DNA of 64,000 bases, from contig NZ_LT985754.1 in assembly GCF_900290285.1 (NCBI RefSeq), positions 396,299 through 460,298 on the forward strand, written 5' to 3'. The translations under genes were made by a program, and so were the position numbers. Numbering within the stretch: the stretch's first letter is position 1; every line of letters starts with the position of its first letter. The notes under the pieces were generated by a model. It did not search any database. It was not told where the DNA came from and saw only the letters and a program-made list of their open reading frames with translations. Below, piece after piece: positions 1-10,800 of this stretch. The DNA is from Candidatus Centipeda massiliensis. GTDB lineage: Bacteria > Bacillota > Negativicutes > Selenomonadales > Selenomonadaceae.

Positions 1-902
1 CAGCGGAGTACGACAAAATGGCGTATGCGCCGCTCTATCCCGTCTACGCATGGATCCCGCTCGCGGGGCAGCAGCATCACGAGGTCGAAGTCTACCGCCG
101 CGAAGCGGGGCACGACCGCTGCCTGCATACCCTGCGTGCGGGCGAGTACGACGTCTATGACGACGCGCCGTTCACCGTGCCGGGACATTATTTCTACCGC
201 GTGCGCGGCGTGACGGAGCTTGGGACACCGATTTCGGACTGGTCGAACTACGGGACATTCACCGTCGCAGATCGTACGCCGATTGCAGCGCTCGGGGACA
301 GCATCACCCACGGTGGCGGCGCGATTACCGTACCGCCCTCGTACACCCTCTACGACTGGGAGACCTACTGCTCCATCCCCGTGAAAAACCTCGGACACAG
401 CGGCGATACCACGGCGGAGATGCTCGCGCGGTTTGACCGCGATGTCCTTCCCTTTTCTCCGCGCGTCCTCATCATCATGGGCGGGGTCAACGACTTCCGC
501 GCCGGCATCTACGGCGCGGAGAGCGTACGCAACCTCGCCGCCCTGCGCGAAAAGTGCAAAGCACGTGGCATCACGCCGATCTTCCTGACGGCAACGCCAA
601 TCCGCCCCGCCATGATGACCGCGCGCATGACCATCCAGACCCCGCCGTCCGATTGGTGGGCGCACCGTGACTACATCAACAACTGGGTCATGCAGCAGGA
701 GTACAGCATCGACGTCTCCACCGTCCTCTCGGACGAGGAGGGGCAGCTTGAGGCGGACTATACCACCGATGGGCTGCACCCCGACCTCGCGGGCAAGAAA
801 TACATCGGCGAGCGCGTCGACGCCTACCTGCGCGAGCATTTTGCCTATGCCGCGGGCGAAGCGCAGCGGCGTGTGCAGATCATGAAACAAACGAACCAAT
901 AA
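1..902 (+). CDS. SGNH/GDSL-family hydrolase, 5'-partial
   Basis: Secreted-esterase-like fold of the SGNH family, which hydrolyses ester bonds in lipids, acylated sugars or peptidoglycan. Numbered from the ATG at base 18, block I is GDSITHGGG with Ser95, block III is GGVNDF, and block V is DGLHPD with Asp251 and His254, so the catalytic triad is complete. The first 85 residues look like a beta-rich fibronectin-type region that ends before the hydrolase domain. The reading frame is open to the left edge and the ATG at 18 has no Shine-Dalgarno, so the true start probably lies outside the window. The substrate cannot be told from the sequence. Confidence 0.8.
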   Translation, partial: AEYDKMAYAPLYPVYAWIPLAGQQHHEVEVYRREAGHDRCLHTLRAGEYDVYDDAPFTVPGHYFYRVRGVTELGTPISDWSNYGTFTVADRTPIAALGDSITHGGGAITVPPSYTLYDWETYCSIPVKNLGHSGDTTAEMLARFDRDVLPFSPRVLIIMGGVNDFRAGIYGAESVRNLAALREKCKARGITPIFLTATPIRPAMMTARMTIQTPPSDWWAHRDYINNWVMQQEYSIDVSTVLSDEEGQLEADYTTDGLHPDLAGKKYIGERVDAYLREHFAYAAGEAQRRVQIMKQTNQ

Positions 903-917
903 AAGGAGGGGCTTTCC

Positions 918-1604
918 ATGAAACCCGCTATGCGCCTTGGCGCGATCCTGCTCCTCGTCCTCACACTCATCGGCGGCGCGTACACGGGCTACTGCTGGCA
1001 GCGTGACCGCACGCCCGAGGCGGCACTCTACCAGATCGCACGCGCCGTGACGAACGAGGATCGCGCACTCTTTGACGAATACGTGGACGAGGATGCCGTA
1101 CTCGCCTCTATGCACACAGATGCGAGCACCCTTCTCGCGGACAACATAGAGGCACTCCACGCGCGGCACCCTTCCGACTGGTTCTTCCGCCACGACACCG
1201 CCTTCATGCGGGACTACATGGCGCAGCACCGCACGGAGTACATCGGTACGGCACGCATGGCACTCGACTTTTATTTCGATGCGCAGCGTGTACCCGTGAC
1301 GAAGGTGGACGGCAATGCACGGTGGGGATCGGACGAGATGCGTGCCTTTGCCGCGCACTATACAGCCAGCCTCGAGCCGGCACAGATCACGGGCGACCAT
1401 GCGGCGGTGAACGTCCGCGTGCGCGGTGACGATAGTGATTATGGGAGACTCCTGCCGGAAGGCTCGCTCACGATGGAACTGGCGCGGCAGGAGGACGGAC
1501 GCTGGAAGCTCGTCCGCATCTACACCGACACTGCGCGCACGAACGGCTTTTATGCCTTTGTCGATGCGGCAGAGCACTACTGGACACTGCAGGGCTGGGA
1601 CTGA
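918..1604 (+). CDS. Membrane-anchored protein of unknown function
   Basis: A 228-residue protein with one N-terminal hydrophobic segment (about residues 5-25) followed by a soluble domain. The arrangement, with an early helical part and a late beta-rich part containing EDGRWKLVRI, resembles DUF2939-like or NTF2-like lipid-facing proteins, but I do not recognise a specific family. It starts 15 bases after the SGNH hydrolase and has a strong AAGGAGGGG ribosome binding site, so the two are probably cotranscribed. The C-terminal half would face the periplasm if the segment acts as a signal anchor. Its function is unknown. Confidence 0.6.
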   Translation: MKPAMRLGAILLLVLTLIGGAYTGYCWQRDRTPEAALYQIARAVTNEDRALFDEYVDEDAVLASMHTDASTLLADNIEALHARHPSDWFFRHDTAFMRDYMAQHRTEYIGTARMALDFYFDAQRVPVTKVDGNARWGSDEMRAFAAHYTASLEPAQITGDHAAVNVRVRGDDSDYGRLLPEGSLTMELARQEDGRWKLVRIYTDTARTNGFYAFVDAAEHYWTLQGWD

Positions 1605-1634
1605 CCCGCTTTTTATAGGAAAGGAGAGAAAAAT

Positions 1635-2051
1635 ATGAAGTATGAACTCACAAAAGACTACTTGACAGGCATTGATGAGATTGACAAAGAACACGCGAAG
1701 CTCTTTGAGCTTGCCAATGAATGCTACGACCTCGTGATGGACGATGCGGCGGTAGATCGGTTCGACAAGATTGTCGCGCTTCTTGAGGAACTGCGCTCGT
1801 ATGCAGCGACGCACTTCGCCCACGAGGAGGAGTACATGGAGCGCATACAGTACGAGCGGCGCTTCAGCGAACGCTACCAGCACCTGCGCTTCATCCAGAA
1901 GCTCAGTGAGATCGACCTCGACGACATCGACGAGCACCAGCAGGAGCATTTGCTCGGCATCCTCGACTTCCTCGCACGCTGGCTCTACGGACACATCAAA
2001 GTCATGGACTGCCGCATCCCGAAAGAGGAGACAGCCGCTGCGGCAAAATAG
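1635..2051 (+). CDS. Bacteriohemerythrin with an altered iron ligand
   Basis: A 138-residue four-helix-bundle hemerythrin, expected to bind a non-heme di-iron centre for O2, NO or iron handling in the cytoplasm. Ligands seen are His20, His60, Glu64 (HFAHE), His83, His120 and Asp125 (HIKVMD). The position that should hold the first His of the HxxxH pair is Glu79 (SERYQH), whereas the paralogue downstream has His there. The start has an AAAGGAGAG site. Its only near neighbour is the second hemerythrin, separated by a 160-bp dispersed repeat. The residue change may alter redox behaviour or may be tolerated; this cannot be decided from sequence. Confidence 0.9.
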   Translation: MKYELTKDYLTGIDEIDKEHAKLFELANECYDLVMDDAAVDRFDKIVALLEELRSYAATHFAHEEEYMERIQYERRFSERYQHLRFIQKLSEIDLDDIDEHQQEHLLGILDFLARWLYGHIKVMDCRIPKEETAAAAK

Positions 2052-2060
2052 GAAAAGCAA

Positions 2061-2220
2061 GGACTCGCTGATAAAATGAAGTCCTGCAGATTGGCGTAGA
2101 TTTTTCGTCCGATTGAGAAGGCAAATCGGACGCAGAGTGGTGCTCTGTGGAGGATTTGCCGACAAAAAGCGGGCGAAAAAGATGCGTCAAGATGATGCGG
2201 CTGAATTTATCAGTAATTCC
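2061..2220 (-). repeat. 160-bp dispersed element, copy 1 (inverted)
   Basis: Reverse-complement copy of the element found at 15915 and 61195. Its ends are imperfect inverted repeats (GGAATTACTGATAAA on one side, GGACTCGCTGATAAAA on the other). It carries the shared core CGGACGAAAAATCTACGCCA and an internal hairpin CAGAG-CACCA-CTCTG. It lies between the two hemerythrin genes and creates a spurious upstream extension of the second. Confidence 0.8.
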
Positions 2221-2289
2221 GCAAATCTCATACAGGCAGAAGATCGTATGCGCGAATTGGACATCGAACGAAAGAGAGAAAGATGCACC

Positions 2290-2697
2290 ATGAAGTATGA
2301 GTTTACCGATGATTATTTGACGGGAATCCCATCCGTGGACGAACAGCACAGCAAGCTGTTTGATCTCACAAACGAGTGCTATGAACTCGTGATGGAGAGC
2401 GCGGTGGATGACAAGTATGACAAAATCGTAGCGATCCTGGACGAGCTTGCCGCGTATGCCGGCACCCATTTTGCGAGCGAAGAGGCATACGCGGAGAGCG
2501 TGGGCGATCCGCATCGCTTCAGTCACCGCGCACTGCACCTGCGCTTTATGAAGAAGGTCAGTGAGATCGATCTCGATGCCATCGACGACAACCAGCAGGA
2601 GTATCTCCTGAACATCCTCGACTTCCTCGCACGCTGGCTTTACGACCATATTAAGGGACGGGACTGCAAGCTCCCGCATGAGGCACCGCCGAAGTAA
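2290..2697 (+). CDS. Bacteriohemerythrin, canonical ligands
   Basis: A 135-residue hemerythrin with the full di-iron ligand set: His20, His60, Glu64, His79, His83, His120 and Asp125. It is clearly a paralogue of the gene at 1635 and shares the MKYE start, the LTNECYELV helix and the LDFLARWLY segment. I place the start at the ATG at 2290 because the protein then aligns end to end with its paralogue; the open frame upstream is repeat sequence. The ribosome binding site is only a weak GAAAGAGAGAAAG. A strong terminator follows 8 bases after the stop. Proposed role is O2/NO sensing, storage or scavenging in an anaerobe. Confidence 0.9.
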   Translation: MKYEFTDDYLTGIPSVDEQHSKLFDLTNECYELVMESAVDDKYDKIVAILDELAAYAGTHFASEEAYAESVGDPHRFSHRALHLRFMKKVSEIDLDAIDDNQQEYLLNILDFLARWLYDHIKGRDCKLPHEAPPK

Positions 2698-2705
2698 CAG
2701 CACAC

Positions 2706-2743
2706 AAAAACACCCCGCAATGAGCAGTTGCGGGGTGTTTTTG
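2706..2743 (+). terminator. Rho-independent terminator
   Basis: Hairpin AAACACCCCGCAA / TTGCGGGGTGTTT with a T run, directly after the second hemerythrin gene. Confidence 0.9.
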
Positions 2744-3072
2744 CTGTGTATTATATTTTAGGAGAGCTCTGGAAACCATATCCCTTCCACAGGGTATGGT
2801 CAAACGAAAGCCTGTAGATAATATAGCACACAGGAGAATGAAAATCAATAGCATGATAAAAAATAAAATCATATAAATTTTATATAATGGAAATAAAGGA
2901 AGGTTATTTTTCAATAAAAAGTGAAAAATAGGAGAAAAGGACTATGTTCAATACGCAAAAAATTTCCTATAATGAATACAGGACAAAGGAAATGTCTCCC
3001 CGTCAGGTCGTGTGCAGAGCGCATCGTCCTACGGGAAATCCACAATACTCATAAGGAAATGAGGTGGCTGTA
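2744..3072. other. AT-rich intergenic region
   Basis: This stretch is much richer in A and T than its surroundings. Apart from the promoter at 2945-2973 I see only a possible 20-codon leader ORF (ATG at 2992, preceded by AAAGGAA, stop at 3052) ahead of the gene at 3073. There is no good evidence that the leader ORF is real. Confidence 0.4.
2945..2973 (+). promoter_or_regulatory. Probable SigA-type promoter
   Basis: TGTTCA, a 17-base spacer, then TATAAT. It would give a leader of about 90 bases to the small gene at 3073. Confidence 0.55.
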
Positions 3073-3408
3073 ATGGCAGTCATATCAATCGCATCGGTGC
3101 TGGACGATCCGGCAAAACGGATCCCGATTCATGCGATGGTGCGTGCGGCGGCGGCATATCCCGCGAAGGATGACGAACTCCTTGAGGGGATGCGCGCACA
3201 GCGGCTCGCCTACCGTGAGGAAATCAGACAGCTGCACCGCATGGACAGCGAGGCGTACGAGCTCGATATCGAGTCGCTCACGCGGTCGCTGCGCTCGTTG
3301 GAGGAGGATATCCACGTAGACGCAACGCGTGAGCTGTTCGGTGACCCGTACATCGTCGAGCTGGGAGGGCACCGTCCCTCAAATGATGCCGAAGCGGCAT
3401 CGGCATAG
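3073..3408 (+). CDS. Small protein of unknown function
   Basis: A 111-residue soluble protein with no membrane segment. Residues 38-85 are charged and probably helical or coiled-coil (REEIRQLHRMDSEAYELDIE). I do not recognise the family. The ATG at 3073 is chosen over the in-frame GTG at 3064 because GAGGTG sits at the right distance from it. It is a single-gene unit with its own promoter and a following terminator. Confidence 0.6.
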   Translation: MAVISIASVLDDPAKRIPIHAMVRAAAAYPAKDDELLEGMRAQRLAYREEIRQLHRMDSEAYELDIESLTRSLRSLEEDIHVDATRELFGDPYIVELGGHRPSNDAEAASA

Positions 3409-3458
3409 TTCTCTCGCAGGAGGGGATCCATCTGGAAAACTGCATAGGTTGTCACGCG

Positions 3459-3513
3459 AAAAGCGCACGAGATTGATCGGTGGAATACCGTCGTAGTTCT
3501 CGTGCGCTTTTTG
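3459..3513 (+). terminator. Rho-independent terminator
   Basis: Long stem AAAAGCGCACGAGA / TCTCGTGCGCTTTTT with a loop of about 25 bases and a T run. Confidence 0.8.
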
Positions 3514-3564
3514 TGTGACCGCTTGTGGATTGTGTGCTGTGATCCACGCCTGCCTCTCTTTTAT

Positions 3565-3593
3565 TTGACCCCAATGGCTGAAAACTTTATAAT
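3565..3593 (+). promoter_or_regulatory. SigA-type promoter of the Rpn-family gene
   Basis: TTGACC, a 17-base spacer, then TATAAT, about 75 bases before the start codon. Confidence 0.75.
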
Positions 3594-3667
3594 AAAGGAA
3601 AGCAACGCGTCCGATTGGCGCAGATGAATTTATTCGTGTTTCCGAAAGGCAAATAGAGGTGATCGCA

Positions 3668-4609
3668 ATGAATGAAGCGGAAAGATTCAATCCGATGAAC
3701 GATGTGGCGTTTAAGTTCATATTCGGTAAGGAAGAACGCAAACAGATTACCATCGATTTCCTCAACACCGTCCTGCACAAATCCCTCTCGCATGAAATTA
3801 GGGACATCACATTTCGTCAGACAGAGATGATACCAGACGGAGACGAGGGAAAGATGTCGCGTCTGGATATCGCCTGTGAGCTGGATACGGGAGAACTCGT
3901 AGACGTAGAGGTGCAGGTCATCAACTTCAACAATATGCAGCGACGCACACTTTTTTACTGGGCGCGGCTGTATCTGCTTTCGCTGACGCGCGGCGAGGGG
4001 TATAATCTTTTGCGACCTGCAATCACGATCAACCTCCTCGCATTTGAGCTGCTGCCGCAGCTGGAACCCGTCGCGATGTATAGTGTCTACAACATCGCGA
4101 CCGGGGATCGGCTGAACAGCGATATGGAACTTCATTTTATTGAAATCCCAAAGTACATCAAAGCCCCACATAAGACGATACGCGAATCATCGAAGATGGA
4201 ACGGTGGCTCGCGTACTTTGCCAACAGACTGACCAAGGAGGAAAAGGAGGAACTGGCGATGAGCGAACCTGCAATCCGAGAAGCGATGCAAGCAGAGAGG
4301 ATCTTTATGAGCAACCCGGACGATTACCTCCGCTACGTCAACCGACAGATCGCACTGATGGACTATCGCTCCGGGATGCAGGGAGCTGTAGAAGAAGGGA
4401 TAAAGCAGGGAATAAAGCAAGGAATGAAACAGGGAATAGAGCAAGGAATAGAGCAAGGAATCAGTCAGGGACGACAGCAGGGCATCACGCATATAGCGAT
4501 GAATATGCTGCGTGTCGGAACACCGCTTGCGACAGTGGCGCAGATGGCGGAACTTCCGGAGGCAGTTATTCGAAAAATGGCGGAGGAACATGGGCTTCAA
4601 GTTTCCTAA
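3668..4609 (+). CDS. Rpn-family PD-(D/E)XK nuclease / putative transposase
   Basis: A 313-residue protein of the Rpn / PDDEXK_2 family (recombination-promoting nucleases, often labelled transposase). The N terminus has the family signature NDVAFKFIFG. The nuclease core shows SRLDIACEL and then VDVEVQV, the D...ExQ active-site pattern. Residues about 236-265 are a tandem tetrapeptide run (GIKQ, GMKQ, GIEQ) encoded by near-identical 12-base units. The last 40 residues (NMLRVGTPLATVAQMAELP) match the C terminus of the small protein at 23195. The ATG at 3668 is preceded by AGAGGTG. It has its own promoter and terminator. Confidence 0.85.
   Translation: MNEAERFNPMNDVAFKFIFGKEERKQITIDFLNTVLHKSLSHEIRDITFRQTEMIPDGDEGKMSRLDIACELDTGELVDVEVQVINFNNMQRRTLFYWARLYLLSLTRGEGYNLLRPAITINLLAFELLPQLEPVAMYSVYNIATGDRLNSDMELHFIEIPKYIKAPHKTIRESSKMERWLAYFANRLTKEEKEELAMSEPAIREAMQAERIFMSNPDDYLRYVNRQIALMDYRSGMQGAVEEGIKQGIKQGMKQGIEQGIEQGISQGRQQGITHIAMNMLRVGTPLATVAQMAELPEAVIRKMAEEHGLQVS
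4399..4476 (+). repeat. In-frame 12-base minisatellite
   Basis: Six to seven consecutive copies of a unit close to GGAATAAAGCAA, encoding Gly-(Ile/Met)-(Lys/Glu)-Gln repeats near the C terminus of the Rpn-family protein. Loss or gain of a unit would keep the frame. Confidence 0.75.
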
Positions 4610-4655
4610 TTGGGAAGGGCGCCATAAGCGATCTGCCCGATAGGAAGACGGAGGG

Positions 4656-4699
4656 GGTGTTGCATGAAGTTTTTTAGCTTCATGCAACAGCCTCTTTTT
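4656..4699 (+). terminator. Terminator of the recurring hairpin family, copy 1
   Basis: GTTGCATGAAG-ttttttag-CTTCATGCAAC followed by AGCCTCTTTTT. The same stem core recurs at 15834, 26666 and 56873. Confidence 0.85.
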
Positions 4700-4776
4700 A
4701 TTACAGGGAAGAAACATACGGCATTGCGCTCACATAAGAACACAGAAAATGAAATGACACAAGTCATAAGATCATA

Positions 4777-4823
4777 TTGACACGAGATGAGAGGAAGAGT
4801 ATAGTTGGGATTATAGTACTATA
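4777..4823 (+). promoter_or_regulatory. Promoter and palindrome before the giant autotransporter
   Basis: TTGACA (4777), a 17-base spacer and TATAGT (4800). Just downstream, at the expected start of transcription, lies the perfect 12-base palindrome TATAGTACTATA (4812-4823), a possible operator. The operator role is inference. Confidence 0.6.
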
Positions 4824-4866
4824 GAATAGCTATAGGTTGGAACGGAATAATATGGAGGGGATCGTC

Positions 4867-7800
4867 ATGTTAAAGGAATGGAAAAACAAACGACAGCTGT
4901 CGCTTCTCGTTGCGTTCGCTCTGTCCGCGGGAGGGACACTCTTTTCAGATTTAAAATACACATCTGCTGCGGATGTGACGGGCGGCGACGTGACGTATGA
5001 TAGCGGACATCCTCTGCCTGCTGACCCGATTACAGGCGGGGCGATCAGTCCCTCTACGACGGATCCCGGAAATGTGCATCATAATACGCTGACAATCGAT
5101 GGGCTGAATATCATTAGTCGCAACTTGTATGGCGGTTATACAACGGGGCTTGGGAATGCTGCGGGCAATGAGGTCATACTGAAGAATACGACGGCGAATA
5201 ATTATTATGGGCAGGCGCAGGTTTATGGGGGGTGGTCTGCCCAAGGGGATGCGACGGGGAATACGATCACCTTGGCGGGCGGCGGTGCAAATTATTATCT
5301 GAATCTTTACGGAGGAGGGGGAACCGGCAGCGGCAAAGACTTCACTACGGGAAACACGCTGCAGATCAAGGGCAAGGAAAACGAAGCCTATAACGTTCAA
5401 AACTTTGAGAAACTGAAGTTTGTGCTGAATAATGCTGTGGCGTCCGGGGACACGATGTTTAGGACACACAACTCGGTGCAGAGCTTTGACTGGTCAAAGA
5501 TCAGCGTGGAGGGTGCGTCGACGTGGCTGTCCGGAAGCAGCGGGACGAAGCGCGCCTATCTCTACGATGGCAGTGGTGTGACACTGACGAACTATGGGAC
5601 ATCACCGGTCAACGGCACGTCGGGCAACTATGAGTATGGCATTACGACGGATACGACGACACCGAGTGCCACGTCAGTCAGTGCAAGCAAGATCTATTTT
5701 GACCGAAACCAGTTTCAGCATGCAGATGTAAAATATGATACAGATCCGTCCTCACCGGCGCTCCCGTCAACAAGCGCGTTATTTGATGGCGCGATTTATG
5801 GCGGCACCTCGACCCTGGGCAATACGACCAAGGCCAACAAGCTGACGGTGGATGGGCTGAATATCAGTGCTCGCAACTTGTATGGCGGCTACACGCAGTC
5901 GATTGTTGGAGACTCTATAGGCAATGAGGTCATACTGAAGAATACGACGGCGAATCAGTATTATGGGCAGACGCAGGTTTATGGGGGTTGGTCTGCCCAA
6001 GGGGATGCGACGGGGAATACGATCACCTTGGCGGGCGCAGCAGGCGGCGGTATAAATTATTATCTGAATCTTTACGGAGGATGGGGAACCGGCAGCGGCA
6101 AGGACTTCACTACGGGAAACACGCTGCAGATCAAGGGCAAGGAAAACGAAGCCTATAACGTTCAAAACTTTGAGAAACTGAAGTTTGTGCTGAATGATGC
6201 TGTGGCGTCCGGGGACACGATGTTTAGGACACACAACTCGGTGCAGAGCTTTGACTGGTCAAAGATCAGCGTCACCGGGCTGCCGGAATGGGTAAGAAAG
6301 TTAACTTCTGAGGGTGTCAATAATCCTACGTTGACACTTTATACAGGTTCGGGCTTCACTCTCACCAACTACACGCCTACTCTTATCGGCACGGTCGGCG
6401 ACTATGAGTTTGGCAAGAGAGCCAATACAACTGCTACGGGGACGGTAGGGGTTTCCGTCCTTTCTCTCGACGGCAATCGTTTCCAGAATGCAACGGAGAC
6501 GCCGGCGGTGAGCGGAACGGACATCCATGCGGGCTATTCCAAGTATGGCAACACCACGAATCACAACACGCTGAACATTCAGGAGACGTCTGCGCATGTG
6601 CCGATCAGCTACACAAACGCGCGTGCAGGCTATACGAACGCACTCAATGGCGGATCGGACGACAACACGCTGAACCTCAACACAGGCGGTACGGTGACGA
6701 ACGGCTATGCAGGCTACACGGAGGGCGTGCATCTGCTTGTGGATCCGACGAGCGAGACGAATCCGACGGCGGTCGACACCACGAAGAACGCCGATGCGAA
6801 GAACAATACCGTCAACATCAAGGGCGGCACGCTGAACGCGGGCGGCAAGCTCTACGGCGGGTACATTGCCCCGAACGCGGCACTCACACCGCCGAACAAT
6901 GTCTCGGCGGGCGATGCCAAGGGCAACACGATCAACATCGAGAACGGAACATTCGGCGGCAGTACCGAAATCTACGGCGGCTACACGAACGGCACGGGCA
7001 AGGCGACGGGCAACACCGTCAACCTCGGATCGGATGCAGGTGTATTTACTGCGCCCACATTCAGCAACGTCACCCTCTATGGCGGCGGCGGCGCATCGGC
7101 GAGCGATGTCATAACGGACAACACGCTCAATATCAACGCGCAGGGCATCACGGCCGCAGGCATCCATAACTTTGGCAAGATCAAGGTCAACCTCAAGGAC
7201 GCCATGACGCCGTACACGCCGACGAATCCCCTCCTCACGGTCACGAACGCATCGGGCCTGGACTGGGCGGGCGTCGAGGTGAATCCCGAGGACTACAGCG
7301 GCTTTACCGCAAGCACCTACGAAGAGAAAATCTTTAACGCCATCCACAAGACGGGCGGCATCAGCTTCATGAAGGGATCGACCAACACCTACAATCCCAT
7401 CGGCGCGACGGGGCGGCTCAAGGGGAACTACGAATACGTCATCGACACGGACAACCATACCGTGAACACCACAAGCGACGTCGTCGTCAAAGGATTCCAA
7501 TACAAGAACCATAACGCGACCTTCACTGCGGCGGACGGCAGTAAGACAAACGCATGGAGCGGACGCACGCAGCTCGGCACGAAGGTGCAGGACAACAAAC
7601 TCACCGTCACGGGCGGCACGATCACAGGCGCAGCATACGGCGCCCTCGTTGAGAACAAACAGCACAACGCGGACGGCACGTTCCAGACCACGGCGGGCAA
7701 AGCGGAACGTAACGCGCTCGAAATCTCAAACGGCAATATTGTCAATGCCTACGGCGCAAAGGTAACGCCGAAGGGCGGCAGTGCGGACGAAAACAGCGTC

Positions 7801-10800
7801 AAGATCACGGGCGGAACCATCAGCGGCTCTGCTTATGGTGCGGAGCTTTCGGATGCGGCAAGCACGGGCACAGGAACCAAGAACAAAGCCGAAATGACCG
7901 GCGGCACGCTGACCGGCTCTCTTTATGGTGCGCATACGGCGGGCAGCGGCACGCTCACCGAAAGTAAAGTCAAAGTCTCGGGCGGCACGATCGGCGGCTC
8001 CGTGTACGGCAGTGATATTGCCTTGGGGGCGGGTGATGCAACGGGCAGCAAAATCACCATATCAGGCGGCTCTGTCACCGGCTCCGTCTACGGCGGCAAA
8101 ACCGCAGGAACAGGCGCAGCGACCGGACACACACTGAACCTCTACGGCGGCACTGTTTCTGGTTCTGTCTATGGCGGACACACCGCGTCTGGCGCAACCA
8201 CGGGCAACACCGTAAACCTCGGCGATGGAGTGCACAGCCTTCCGAGCGGCACCACCGTTACGGGCACCATCTACGGCGGCAATCAGGCGGCGGACACCAA
8301 TAACGTCCTGAATGTCAACACCAACGCCACAGCGGGCAATATCGCGAACTTCGGCATGGTGAAGTTCAACTTCAACAGCACCTTCAACCAGGCGAATCCC
8401 ATGCTGAATCTCGTCGGCGGCTCTGCAACCAGTTTTGACTGGAACAAATTTACCCATACCGGCGATGCACCGAGCGGAACATCCGTCCTCATGCAGAACC
8501 TCAGCAATATTAACATTCCTAATTACAATGGTGCGAAGGAAATCTCCTCCACGGGGACGAACGAATACACCATTGACACCGACACCGGCACGGGAACGGC
8601 AAAGCAGATCCTCTTCGGCGGCTACCAGTTCAAGGGTGCAGTTGTCACGCCAACGACGAGCGATGCGGCGAAGGATGTCTGGGCAGGGCGCTCCGTCATC
8701 GGCAACACGACTACAAGCAATACTCTCACCTTGAACGGCACGAACCATCGTGACGCATATGGCGGTTGGACGGCAGGCACGGGCACAACGGCTGCGGCAA
8801 AGTTCGACAGCACGGGCAATATCGTGAACCTCCAAGCGGGCAACGTGCGCACAATCTACGGCGGCTTTACCTCCGTGCAAAGTGGCAACGCAACGGGCAA
8901 CAAAGTGAATATCTCGGGTGGAGAAGTCGGCAATAGCGTACACTATGGCGCAGGCTATGGCAACGTCTACGGCGGCTATCTTTCCCATGCCGCGGCAGCA
9001 GGAAATGCCACGGGCAATACCGTCACCGTCACGGGCGGCAGGATGAAAGACATCTACGGCGGCTTTACGGTGGGGACGGGTGCAACCACGGGCAACACCG
9101 TGAACCTCGGCACGGAATCCGATGCCGTTGCTTCGAGTACGAGCATTTCGGGCACCATCTACGGCGGCAGCAAGGCAGATGCGACAAACAATACGCTCAA
9201 CGTTTACGACACTGTGTCGGCGGGCAACATTGCGAACTTCGACACCGTTCACTTCAAGGTAGTCAACCCGTCCCGCGTTGCGGTCGGCGGCAGCTTCCTG
9301 ACGCTGAATGACGGCAACGCTACAAATCTTGACTGGAACAAGCTTTCTGTTGAAGGACTTGACAGCGTCACAGCGAGCGCGACAAGCGACCACATCTTCA
9401 CGCTTTTGCACAACGCAAATAACATCAACCTCAGCAACTACAGCACGACAGGAACGCGCGGACGCATCCAGTCCGCCGACTACGAGGCGGACATCACGAC
9501 CGACGGCAACAATGCCACAAGTCAGAACGTCTACCTCAAGGGCTACCGCTTCCAGAACAACACAGGGGCGAACTATGCGGGCGGCCCGGCCACGGACGCA
9601 TGGGGCGGACGCTCCATCATCGGCAAGACCGTCACGAACAACAAGCTGACGCTCACGGGCGGCAGTGCGACACTTACGGCGCGCGGCGGTATGGTCGAAA
9701 ACACGGAGCGGGATTCGGGCGGCAACTACAAGACCAATGGCGATGCGACGAAGAACAAGCTCATCCTGAACACGGGGGCACAGACCGGCAATGCCTACGG
9801 TGCCGAGGTCAAAACCAAGGCGGGCAGTGCTACGAAAAACATTGTCGAAATGAATGACGGTACCGTGCATGGCAATCTCTATGGTGCGGCACTCACCGAT
9901 GCGGCAGCTACGGGAAATGCCGATGCCAATGAAATGACCATCAACGGAGGCACCGTAAGTGGTACTGTTTATGGTAGTCATAATGCCGGTGCGGGCAATG
10001 CCAAGGGCAATACCGTTACTATCAAGGGCGGTTCACTGCATGGAATCTACGGCGGCTTTACGAACGGCTCCGGTGCAACGACGGACAACACCGTCAATCT
10101 TGGCGACGGGGAGCACAGCCTTGCCGCAGGGACAACGATCAATGGCACCATCTACGGTGGCAACCAGGCGGATGTTACAGGCAACACACTGAACGTCAAC
10201 ACCAATGCACAAGCAGGGAACATCCAGAACTTTGGGAAACTGCAGTTCAACCTCAACAGCAACGCACTCACACAGAGTGCGCCCATGCTGGGGCTCAGTG
10301 CCGTCGGCGGAACGAACAACCTCGACTGGCGCACACTGGACGTCAACGCCGAGAAATTCAACGCCCCGATCAAGACCTATGAGGCGTACAACCTCGTTCT
10401 CATGGAGAATACACACGGCATCAGCTTCCAGCAGGGGGCGACGAACACCTATACGGCGGGCGGCGGTGTCAAGAGCACGACGAGCGGGGACTTTGAGTTC
10501 ACCATCGACACACTGAATCATACGGCATCCTCGACGCAGGTCACAGCAGCGGGCTACAAGTACAAGAACCACAGTGCAACGTATAACGAGGCGGCACCGC
10601 ACGCAGAGGCATGGGCAGGACGCTCTGCTGTTGGCAATAAGGTAGAGAACAACAAACTCAGTGTAACGGGCGGCACGATCAATACAGCGGCATACGGCGG
10701 ACTTGTCATCAACAACAAGCCGGGTGTTACCACGGGTGACGCCGAAAATAACAAGATCGTTGTTAACGGTACGGCAAACGTGGCAGACGCCTACGGTGCG

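Noticed and set aside
2113-2289. N-terminal extension of the second hemerythrin.
   Set aside because: The extension is translated from the 160-bp repeat, and the paralogue starts at the equivalent of 2290.
2992-3054. A 20-codon leader peptide before the gene at 3073.
   Set aside because: An AAAGGAA site is present, but there is no regulatory codon run or attenuator hairpin and no other support; mentioned only in the intergenic entry.
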